Positions 13,201-23,100 of a DNA stretch of 64,000 bases are shown piece by piece (the first letter of the stretch is position 1; every line of letters begins with the position of its first letter). The position numbers and the translations under genes were made by a program. The notes under the pieces are model-generated. The model worked only from the letters and a program-made list of their open reading frames with translations. It had not been told where the DNA came from and did not search any database. Source of the DNA: Macrophomina tecta (taxonomy: Eukaryota; Ascomycota; Dothideomycetes; Botryosphaeriales; Botryosphaeriaceae); contig JAKSGN010000038.1 of the NCBI GenBank assembly GCA_024180945.1, positions 2,914,001-2,978,000 of the forward strand. The letters run 5' to 3'.

Positions 13201-14008
13201 CTTAGGAACCCATATCTCGAAGGTCCGCTCACTCACCCTGGATGTCCACTCGTTCACTCAAGACATCATTGAGCTCCTCTTCAAAATCGGTAATCGCGTC
13301 AGCAACATGATTTGGGAAGCGAAGCTTGACCGGTCCTTGAAACCAACTCCAACTTCCACGCGAGAGCAGCGTCTTAGGTTCATCAACCAGAAATACGCTG
13401 AGCGAGCTTTTGTCCAGCAAATCTCGCCCACGCTCTCCCATTACGCTACGCCGGACGAAACTCTCCTTGCGTCAGTAAAGAAGAACGACATCCAGAATGT
13501 CCTCTATGCGCTCTCACTGAAGGCCAATCCCAACTCAACAGACAAATCTCGCAGTACCCCAGCAGTGTACCTTGCTCTGTCGGCTGCAGACCCTGCCTCT
13601 CCAGCGGACACGGCTTCCCCTGCAAGCTCTCCAGGACATGCTGCGCAAGGCACTCCAGCTGGAGGTCGGAAACCTTTTCCGGTTGCAGAATTATTGATTC
13701 AGAACGGAGCAGATCTGCCAAGCACACCACCGCCTTTCCCTCTCAGCCTGTCCGCGAGGTTGTATCTGGAACAGAAAGACGACCAACTTAACGGAAGACG
13801 TCCCGGAGCGAGTAACCAGAACAGAAACAATGCTTCCAGTAGCAGCGGCGGCGACATGCTGACAGCCTTGCCGACGATCATGGCGGGCAATGGAAGCTCG
13901 CCAGGTGAGCGCAACAAAGAACGAGACGCCAAGTTGCAAAAGCGCGTGTCAGCGGGCGGAAGGCTGATGAAGTCTGATGAGTCTTACAGTTCGCGGCGGA
14001 TGTTCTGA
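10274..14008 (+). CDS. BAR-PH-ArfGAP domain protein (fungal Csx2/centaurin type)
   Basis: Six exons: 10274-10337, 10394-10527, 10587-10976, 11027-11093, 11143-12565 and 12613-14008, giving 1157 residues with consistent phase. The order is: an N-terminal region of about 210 residues, a BAR-type helical region around residues 325-520 rich in charged heptad-like sequence, a Ser/Pro/Gly linker, a PH domain around 665-775 (FWITVGEGKLSEYSDWKN), then an ArfGAP zinc finger. The finger has Cys859-x2-Cys862 and Cys880-x2-Cys883, followed by GIHRSLGTH with the likely arginine finger at 888. Known relatives stimulate GTP hydrolysis by Arf GTPases on curved membranes. The protein begins MGNVGSRQ, a match to an N-myristoylation signal. 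The tail is low complexity. The acceptor for exon 5 was chosen because it alone keeps frame and restores FWVQNTQK. Confidence 0.93.
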
Positions 14009-15149
14009 AGTCTGAAAGCGGCGTCCTCCGGAGTTATGAGAACGAGACGTCTGACGAGGTTGAGGAGAGTTTTGGGCCTTGCACGGGCCTCTGCGAAGTA
14101 TCTGTGCCGGGAGTGAGTGCCGCTACCTGTGAAACTCCTTATGGAATTCATGCGTGGTGGCTGTCTGGTATATTTTTCTTTTCTCATTGCTTCGTAGGGG
14201 AGGAGTCGCATCTCCGAGCGGAAGATATCTCTTCCCCTGCTCCATGGCGTTCCGGCGAAAGGGTCAGGATTTGCGAATGAGCTGATGGGTGGAAGGGACC
14301 AAGCGTGTTTCCTTCTTTTCGTTGCGGGTCTCGTATACCCAAGAGACCAGAGGCGTTCGGGTGGCTGATGATATGTGTGGTTGAAAGCGGCAGCAGCAAT
14401 GCGCTGTTCCGTTGGATAGAATGCTCATGAGGTCCTCTGGCTTATTAAAGCATCTGAGGCGAGTATTCTTTGGATTTCGGACGGTTGACGAGAAGCATGA
14501 CAGGCATTTCCCCCCTCTCTTGCTATCTCTTCTCTCGTCTTCCGCATCACTTCTTTTCATTTTCATCCCCCTCCCGTTTTATATGGCGAGGAAGACTGTG
14601 CTATTAGCCGCGCTTTATTTTTCCCATTTCTCCTTTGACACCTCTTTATACTCGGGCGGCCACTTTGCGGCACTGCTTGCTTCAATTTGTTTTTATATTT
14701 TCCCGTCCTTTTTATTGCTTGATTGCAATTTTCTTCGACACCGACTTGGCTCGACTCGGCTCGTTTACTGTCTTTTTTTTTTTTCAAGGTTTGCGTGCGC
14801 CTTTCTACGCGATCAATGAAAGAGGCGTGGATGAGAGAGTGTGAATATCTATAGGTGACGGGGTGGAATCGGAACATTAATCTGTAATGACTATCAGGGG
14901 ATCATGCGCTCAGTCGTCGTAAAGACGCTTTTCCTTGGAGCCTATCTTGTTTTCTTATTCCGTGCAGGGGAAAGAGACAGAAAGTCACACATGTGGGCAA
15001 CACGCACAAACGCTGCGAAGAAAGATGAAGACAAAAACAAAAACCAAATTCATTTTGAATGGGAATATGTTGAACATTTGCGTCAGCTGAGGTGTGTCAC
15101 TGCGTTTGTGAACCAGTCACCATGCCTTGATCTGAATTTCGCTCTCGCC

Positions 15150-15171
15150 TTTTTTTTTTTTTTTTTTTTTT
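15150..15171. repeat. poly-T tract (22 nt)
   Basis: Uninterrupted run of 22 T. Confidence 0.95.
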
Positions 15172-16163
15172 GGTTTTCGGTTGATTGGGCGCCTGATGAT
15201 GCTGTGGAACTTGATATTGGCATGCGGGTTCGATAGATCTGATCTCCGAGAATGACGAAATAGCGTTCGTTCGGCCCCATACAATATGCACGTCCGGGGC
15301 GGCATGTCGGCTGCCAAAAGCTACCTGTCTATCGGGATGTAAGGATTGCCGGACCGAGATGCGGTTCCCGCCCTTTTGGTTTCGTGAGAGTTTCGGAAAC
15401 CCTGGACCCTGCGATTGGGATGGGTGGTATAGCTGGGGATGGTCTTAGTTGTGGCAGGGTTTAGGGCAGTTTGAGATATCCGGGCAACTGCCTTTGGCTT
15501 GGACCTTAGTAATATTTTATATAGTATACGGTTTTTGACGATATTCCAGAACTCAGCCTTTATTGCCCCAGACTATTAATGTCACATGAAGAGAACAAGC
15601 AATGACAAAATGCTTCCCAAGCTTGACCGCCCGTTAAGAGATTTGAATTCAGCATTGGAAATTTGAAGCCTGAGCCTGATCAGCATTTAGAACGTATCAA
15701 TCACAGTCCAACCTCTGCCAGACTCCAGTTCACTTCAGCCTTAGACCACCTCGCTGCCCTATTGCCATCCAGTCCATTCCTGTCCGCGTTGCTCTCCCGC
15801 CTCTCGAGCTAGCGCATCTTGTTCTTCTGCTCCTTGTTCGGATTTTTCGTACGATACGCCGCCTTCAATGCCTCGCATCCCGTATAACCACCAACATCCT
15901 CTGCGCCGCCCTTGCTCTCCACACCCGTGCATTAGAGCCTGCTCGCCGTCTGCGCCCCGCCCACAATCTCAATCACACGCTCCAAATACCCCTGGAAATC
16001 TTATGTGTACGCGGACCTCAGTACCTGCACTCTTTCCTCTCGAACACCTCAAACAACTTCACCTTGGCCGCTTTCCACTCCAGCGTCCGTGGATGCGCCC
16101 GCCACCTGTTGCCTTCTTACGCTGAATTTGAAGGCGGCGAGGATTGAGGACAGGCGAACAAAG

Positions 16164-16183
16164 TTTTTTTTTTTTTTTTTTTT
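16164..16183. repeat. poly-T tract (20 nt)
   Basis: Uninterrupted run of 20 T just downstream (minus-strand sense) of the third BTB remnant. Confidence 0.95.
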
Positions 16184-16211
16184 GCGGATTTTTCTATGCA
16201 AATGCGCGAAT

Positions 16212-16601
16212 CTAGCCTTCACGAATACATTTAAAGTGATCAGATTTCGAACTTTCGGTTTCGGCCAAGCCAAGGTTCTCGATGTCCCGTGTTTCGAGAA
16301 GACTGCACATAATCCTTACCCTCCACCACGTATCCAAGTTCTTCAAGTCCTCGTATTCAGGGGAGCCACCCCATCTCTGCAGACCAAGAGTCAAAGACCC
16401 GAATACAATCGCTTCACACTTTTGGGAAGTAGCGTACTCATTGTGGGCGGAAGATAACCCTTTGTTCACGTCGATTTGCTGATCCACGATCTGATAGATA
16501 AGTTTGGACATCTTCTGCAGGATTGATCGTCGGCATCCCAGGGCACTCTCCGTTATGCATTGAGTACCAAAAACGGATTTATTATATGCATCCGGACCCA
16601 C
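16212..16601 (-). pseudogene. BTB/POZ-family C-terminal remnant (copy C)
   Basis: Minus-strand open stretch whose residues parallel the second exon of the neighbouring BTB copies. ESALGCRRSILQKMSKLI resembles the post-intron start of copy B, and CEAIVFGSLTLGLQ matches CDAKILGSLILSLQ. I find no intact BTB fold for this copy. A weak, uncertain remnant of its first exon may lie at 16620-16760, ending in a donor-like ATCG|GTAAGA, but there is no matching acceptor before 16601. I read it as the most decayed member of a tandem set. Confidence 0.6.
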
Positions 16602-16849
16602 CCCCTCTTACCGATCAGGCTCTTAGGCATGAACGGTGCCTCCGTTTCCATTACTTTTTGACTCGAATTCTTTCGCGCTAACAGAACCATGTCGGACAGA
16701 GCTTTTCCACTCAAAGACCACCAGCGCGACCAAGTTTGCTCATCTGCAAGTGTCACACGCAAGGGGGATCACAAATTCAGGATGTCTTATGCCCTAAGCT
16801 CGGTCTGAAGCTCATAGCTCCTCTGCCTCCTCCTGATAAGGTTGTCTTA

Positions 16850-17930
16850 GGCGGCGAGCCTTCCGCGGTGGTCGCGCATGAGGTTCCGTGGCCAACCCAG
16901 CGGCATTACGCTCCATATGGATCCTTTGCGCATCAAGGATACAGGATGGCATATTCTGGATGATTTCATCATCTCCGACACCAGTCCAAGCGCTGATTTT
17001 GGAGCATGACGTATGGCTATACTGGTTCCCACTTATGTATGATGGACCAAGGATGTAAATTTCTGGAGTTTTAATGTTTTTGGGGCAATTTATCGATGCT
17101 CCAATGGATTTCGCTGTATTTTTTGCGCCGTGGTCCCATTTCCAGTTTTTGAAGTGATAAGTTCAATGACCCAAAGATGGTTGAATCGCAATGAGCACGA
17201 TCCACGGGGCATTCGCATCGGTATTCACCCTTTGTCTTGGATTCAAAGAAAGCGTCAAGCAAGGCACACATGCCATCTAGTAGCTTCTGCAATGTTTGTT
17301 CCCGCACATTCATGATGCTTTCTGATTCGTCACTGTAAGTATCCGTGCCAAAGACGCCATCATCGCATAGGAGTTCTGAGACTAACCCATTATTCCAGCA
17401 GGAAAGTGATCAGTAAGGCCCGCCGGGTCTAAGACCTTGTCTTGGGGTGTGACAAATTTGCCGCCCTGATTGACGCTGCGTTCGAGGGCCAGACGTCTGG
17501 ACAACTTCTCAAAGATCTCGCTCTCGCCGAAGGCCCGAGCAATCCAAAACCACTCCTCGTATTCTGGCTCGTCAACCAAACTTACGTTGCCTTGGAGCCA
17601 CTTCTTGTCCCACGGTCTGACCAGCTTGGTGGTCCCGTAATTCTCTGTCAACACAACAACTGCTAGGAGGTCTTCAAACACGAGCTCCTGTGGAACCCGA
17701 TCGAAGTTCAGGTGCGCAATATTGAGAAGGATTTCGAGCCCGCCAGAGTCGTCTGGCAGAGGAATCTCGCGACCATATTCCTGCCTGGCTTCCGAGAAAT
17801 GACCGTTGGGTGGAGCATTCGATCCCAAGAATCGCATACCAAAGTCGTGGCTTTGGTGTCCACGACGAAGACTCGAGGATCGTGGTCCGCCTCCAGGACG
17901 AGACGCATATCTCCATTCCAATCAAATTAG
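16850..17930 (-). pseudogene. BTB/POZ-domain protein pseudogene (copy A)
   Basis: Minus-strand relative of copy B with all parts present but the frame broken. The BTB start (GDMRLVLEADHDPRVFVV ... SWDRMLHP) is in one frame; a one-base loss in a C run near 17806 throws NGHFSEARQEYGREI and the rest of the fold (LLNIAHLNFDRV, PWDKKWLQ, YEEWFWIARAFGE) into another. An intron at 17322-17386 (GTTAGT...CAG) is still in phase. The second exon holds REQTLQKLLDGMC and CDSTIFGSLNLSLQ, then a second shift at a C/A run near 17080. Homology continues to about 16870 in the new frame. A TAA lies in frame just upstream of FDWNGD. Fungal BTB proteins of this type are probably protein-interaction or ubiquitin-ligase adaptors; this copy should not make one. 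Confidence 0.75.
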
Positions 17931-18180
17931 ACAAGATCCACGCCGGCTGTCGGTATCTCTGAGTCCTTCTTCGTAGTAGCGCTGCTAAGGTCTCGCATTT
18001 GCGTGATGAGGAAGGGTACTGCGGTGTTCGCGCTGTATGTCTGCTGCGGAAGCGGTCGTGGGAGAGGACGCATGGGGAGACGAGTTCAAATATATATGGC
18101 CTGTTGTGATCGGCAGGGATCATTCGTCGGGTGATACACCAGCGCTCACGACTTGCTTTGGAAACAATGGATGAGTTTTT

Positions 18181-18182
<2 letters not shown>

Positions 18183-18214
<32 letters not shown>
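18183..18214. repeat. poly-T tract (32 nt)
   Basis: Longest homopolymer in the window: 32 T, located between BTB copies A and B. Confidence 0.95.
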
Positions 18215-18217
<3 letters not shown>

Positions 18218-18463
18218 CTGCAATACCCTGTCACAAAGAAATTGAGCGTCTGATTATAGGATTAATCTTCCAGCTAATTACTCTCATGGTTGGCAAGATG
18301 CAGAATAATATTCATCTTCGAGACCATTCCTAGCTTCCCAGATATCCATCAACCAAAAGCCGTCCAAAAAGCGGCCAACTGAAGCGACAGCATCCTCTAA
18401 AATAGAGCAAGAGATGAAATTTGGTAAATGGGGTAGCTATTGAAATGCAACAGTATCAAAGTA

Positions 18464-19717
18464 TCAAACAGCTCTACATCCGGATGAACACTGAATCAAA
18501 ATCCGTATTAGGGTGCTTCTTTTCTCAACGCTGTGTCCCATAAAACTAGCTTGAGCGGATGAAGAAGCAACAACCACTTTACCAGGCGCATGTGGACTAC
18601 TCAGAAGTGCCTTTTGCTGCCTCTCCACGTGTCGTATATGGGAGTCTTGTGCAGCCCGAGGAATGAAAGCGAGCATATTCTTCACGTCACGCTGGAGCTG
18701 AGGGGTAAAATCGCAACTGTGGTCGCCCCACGCGCTCTTGCAATAACCAAACACCGTCGATTTTAACAATCTTGCTGACAGGTCACTGACGCTCCCACGG
18801 ATCTTCCTTGGATCTTCCTTGGTGAGGCCAAGTCCGTTTTCCTGCAGCGAAAGGATTAAGGACCCTAAGATCTTCGCGTCACAGTTGCGGCTGGCACTGC
18901 AGTGCTTACAGATGCCTTGAGCATCTGTGGTGGCGTATTGAGTCGTGCATTCGTCCAAGTGACAATAGCACGCATCCAGGAGTTTTGAAATGGCCGCGAG
19001 CCGGATCTCTAGTATGCTCTCTGAGAAGGCGCTTAGCTGTTACTCTCATAGGCCGACCAATGGAGCATAAGCCTGCTTACCGATGATGCCCAGCGGAAAG
19101 TGAGTCCGCTCATTGCATGGATCCAAAACGGTACCGTCCGGTGTCACGCACCGGCCAGCGCCATCGACGCCCACGTCTCGAACCAGCTTCGCCGCCACTT
19201 CGTCAAAGACCTGCAGTTCTCCAAAAGCCCAGGCAATCCAGAGCCATTCCTCGTAACCAGGCAAGTTAGCGGTGTGTTTTCTCTCTCTAATCTACCTTGT
19301 CAGCCACGGCTGGAACGCCCGTTCAACCCCATACTTGTCGGCCAACACAGCAACTGCAAAAAGATTGTGGAAGCTAATGGATGCGGCGACTTTATCAAAC
19401 CTCAAGTGGGTGATATTGAGAAGCATAGGTAGCGCTTCGACGTTCTGGTTCAGCATGGAGACTTCTCTTTTGCCATGCTTAATTTGTGCTTCTCTGAAAT
19501 GCCCATCGGGGCCCAGCATCTTGTTTCAAGCATCACGAACCATCTTCATGGCTTTTGACAATACCGTGAAGACTTTTCTGGCACTCAAGGATCCTCGCAC
19601 AAGAAGTCTCGTGTCGCCTTTTGGATCGAAGTCGGCAGACTTCACAGATGTTGTTAGGACGAATTGATTACTCGTTGGGAAATTGCATACCGCGTTTCGA
19701 GACGCCAGCGGCGTCAT
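18464..19717 (-). pseudogene. BTB/POZ-domain protein pseudogene (copy B), two in-frame stops
   Basis: Two minus-strand exons, 19717-19081 and 19020-18464, keep one frame over 398 codons with a clean 60-nt intron (GTAAGC...CAG). The BTB fold is recognisable: DFDPKGDTRLLV, MLGPDGHFREAQ, LLNITHLRFDKV, YEEWLWIAWAFGE. So is the cysteine-rich C-terminal part, with CDAKILGSLILSLQ. Two stops interrupt it: TGA at 19526-19528 and TAG at 19292-19294. Aligned without gaps to copy A, both fall where copy A has Trp (SWDRML and DKKWLQ), so each is explained by one G-to-A change from TGG. Everything else looks intact, so loss is probably recent. A 45-nt intron that would remove the first stop is possible in phase, but it would delete residues conserved in copy A. 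Confidence 0.75.
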
Positions 19718-20194
19718 GGGCGTCAGGCTGGGGGAGAAGTTCCCGAAATAGATCTGGAAGCAGCCATGGACGTGGCCGTGGGTGAGGTGGAGGAAGGATT
19801 GCCGAACAGCGTCTCTGAAGTGTCCATTGCCACGGAACCATGGAGGAAGTACAGAATTTGCTAGAGCAGTGGCTAGCTAGCGGGAGGATCTTGCTTCGTA
19901 GACAACAGCGCGACACACAAAGTTGCGATAGAGTGGAATGTTGACAGGCCGACGTGGGGTATTGCGGCATAACATAGACCACGGGACCGGCTCGCGCTGA
20001 TCCTAACATGTAAAATCGTGAACCTCAAGTCAGATAATATCTGTGCCTGAATCGTAGCAATTATAGGATTAATGTTTGGTACCTCATCAAACAGGCCATC
20101 TATCGACACGGAGAAACCCTCACCACCAAAAAAAAAAAAAAAAAAAAAAAGAAAAACAGAAAGACAACAAAATGTCCAGTCCACCAACTTCAAA
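19718..20194. other. Intergenic between BTB copy B and STT4
   Basis: Holds the upstream side of BTB copy B and the 3' flank of STT4, with A23 at 20128-20150. Nothing else recognised. Confidence 0.5.
20128..20150. repeat. poly-A tract (23 nt)
   Basis: Uninterrupted run of 23 A, about 45 bp beyond the STT4 stop codon. Confidence 0.95.
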
Positions 20195-23100
20195 TTAGTA
20201 AGGAATACCGTTGGTCAACAACTGGAACCGATCATACTGGCCCGTCGACAGCGAGTTGTAACTCTTCTTGATCAAGAAGCGCATAAACTCAGCCGCCTCT
20301 CTCTCCGTCTTATCCAGTACGAACCTCTCCCTGAAGTGCTGCACCGTCTCGGGCTTGAAACACGGCAAGCCACTATCCAGCATCACAATGACAATATGCG
20401 CCAGGTGCTCGCAGTGCTGGCGGGCCGCTAGGAACGCCTTGATGCACAGCTCCTCGAACCAGCGGTACGGTTGGGAGTCGGTGGAGCCGCCCATGACGGC
20501 GACCATCTCCTGGGTGAGCTTGAAGGGAGCACGCTCGAACTTGATGCCGCCGGGGGCGATGTCGAAGCAAAAGCCAAAGTCGATGTGCAGGATGTGGCCG
20601 GCGTCGTCGATCATGATGTTGCCGTTGTGGCGATCCTTGAACTGCAGCAGGTACGAGATGATACTGTACGCCGCCATCGACTTGACAAAGTTGTTGCGTG
20701 CCTCCTGGAACCGGATTGAGTCCTCGCCGCCGTACTTGGAGACGAAGTAGTCGTACAGCCCGTTGACCGCCTCACGGCCGAGCATGTCACGGGATATGGA
20801 ATTGGGGAGTACGTCGATGACACCGCAGCCGGGGGCGGTGGCCGTTACACGGTACGGGAAGACGTAGACGTCTAGACCAACATCGTTGAAAATGCCGCGG
20901 AAGGCAGCGATCATTTGCAGCGCCAAAACATCCTGACGGCAGTCGTCTCCGACCTTGAAAATGGCTGACTGCCAGACCTCATACGACTTGTCCTTGTTGC
21001 CGTCCGCAGAGTCGTCCTGCTCGGTTGGAAGGTCGTCCGATCTCTCCTTCTTGATGCGGAAAGTTGCCATGTACGGAGCCTTTGCGTGACTCTGTAGCGG
21101 CTTGCCCGACTTGCGGTCGATTCCAACAACGACACCGTCGGGATTACTAGGTAGGTATACGCCGACCTCAACCTTGATAGAGCGAAGTTCCTCTTCGATC
21201 TTCTGCTTCTTTTCCGCTTTGCTCTTCTTGATGAACGGCTTGAGCTTTCCGGAGATGCCAGTGACCTCGCCGAAGAAGGAAAACTCGCGGTCGTAGAATT
21301 CACGGTCTTCAGGGCTGAAGCTGTTTTCGAGACTCTCCATGACCGAGTCGAGAGTCGGTTTGACAGGATCAGGTATTTGGGAATCCTCGTCTTTGTAGGC
21401 GTTTGCCTTCATGTTCCAGATGATCTGATGAGCGAAGAGCTGAGAGAATTTGGCAGTTTCTAGGATGTACCGCTCGACATAGCCCAGAACGTCATAGCGC
21501 AACGTCTGCACAACCTGTGGAACGTAGAAGAAAGTAACGTCGACGGAGTGGCTTTCAAGAGCTCTCATGGCATATTGGATGACGAAAGGATGATTTCCAT
21601 AAGCAGGAAGGAAGTATGTGATGGCGGTCATCGGATTGACAGGAGCCCAGTACATCAAGTACTTCAGCTGGAAGGACACATCATCTGGCAAAGATTTGCC
21701 CAACATAACCTCCAAAGCATCCGGCTGATCCAGCACTTTTTCCGGGAAGTTCATTACTAAGAAGCGGACTTCGTTGGCAAGTCTCAGCGAGTTGAATCTG
21801 AAGACAAGCTGTACAGCAATGGCAGGTTCCTCGGCCCAAGCTGTTTTCAGCAGGCCGGACAGAACCGCATCGGTCGGCGGTTTTCCAGAGTGCCCGGGCA
21901 TCAAGTGAAGTCTTCTGTCTTGCTCAAGCGGGAAGAGCCATACCATCAAGCGTTGATGTTCGCTGGCAAGCAAGAGAAGTAGAAGTTCTTGCTTGGCGTG
22001 CAAACTCTTCCGAGAGCCATTGTGGTTTAAACCAATCGCAGTGACGTTCTGCAAAGCATTGTGGATATCGACGAGGACCTGGGCCTCAGCCTTGATTTGC
22101 AAACGATTACCACCAAAGGACCATCTCGGCCTCTCCTTGAACCAAGCCAGCGCAGCCGACAAAATACGGTCTTTGAGTCTCCACTGGCCAGAGGTGTTCG
22201 AGCCAGTGCTGTATTGAAGGATGCGCAGACCAAGAAGCACCACGTGGAAGTGGGCCTCACGGGTCAAAGGATGATTGGTGGTATTGCTCATAGCAGACAA
22301 GGTGATGTGCATGAGCCGATGGTAGACACGCTCCACCTGTGGGCTGCCGAGGCGAGTTGCACTGAAGTGGCTCTCAAGGAATTGGAGAAGGCGGAAATGA
22401 GGAGCAATCAAGTTGTATGCGTGTTGCTGACGCTTCATGATAACAGTCCGGTCAGAAGGTGCAAATTCTTGCTTAACATAGAAGGGATCCGGGTGGTGGA
22501 AGTGTTCATCAAAGAGACCCAGCCTCCTCCGGACAGTCTTTTCAAAATTCTCCGCAATTTCAACAAGGATCCTAGGTTCCATACGGGGGTTCTCTTTGAT
22601 GATACTGAGCCACAAAGAGATTCCGAGCTTGATGGATTGCTTGTTGAAGGCAGCAAACGGTATCCCAACGACATGATGGGCGATAGCACATTCATCCTTG
22701 GGGCTTCTGCACAGAAGAGCTGCGGCGCGTCTGAGAATATCGCGAAGCTCTGCAATGGAAACGTGCTTTCGGCTGAGAGTACGTTGCTCCAGATCAACAA
22801 GCACACGTCGGGCGTCCTCTATAGTGCGATCTTGCTGCTTACTTCGGCGCATGAGGGGGTCGGCGTCATTGCCAAAGCGGATCCAATCATCATTGTAGTC
22901 ATACATGGGCTCCACATAGCGGTACTCCTGACGATTGGTGTATTGAGCGACGAAGTCGGACGCAGTGTTGATGTTCAGTTCCCTTTCCCGATCAATAGCG
23001 CTGAGACGCTGGTCTGTAGATGGAATAACAGAGCCCATCTCTAGAGCGAACGACCTTCCAAGAGAAACGTGACCATAGGCACCATCATCATCATACTCAG

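Larger units (their letters stand above)
14009..16211. other. Intergenic between ArfGAP gene and BTB pseudogene array
   Basis: 3' flank of the ArfGAP gene and approach to the BTB array. It contains T12 at 14773-14784, T22 at 15150-15171 and T20 at 16164-16183. No gene recognised; the open frames over these tracts encode only poly-Phe or poly-Lys runs. Confidence 0.55.

Noticed and set aside
19482..19570. 45-nt in-phase intron that would remove the first stop of BTB copy B
   Set aside because: It would delete residues that align with copy A up to the ML of the BTB fold, and its branch site is weak; it would not remove the second stop.
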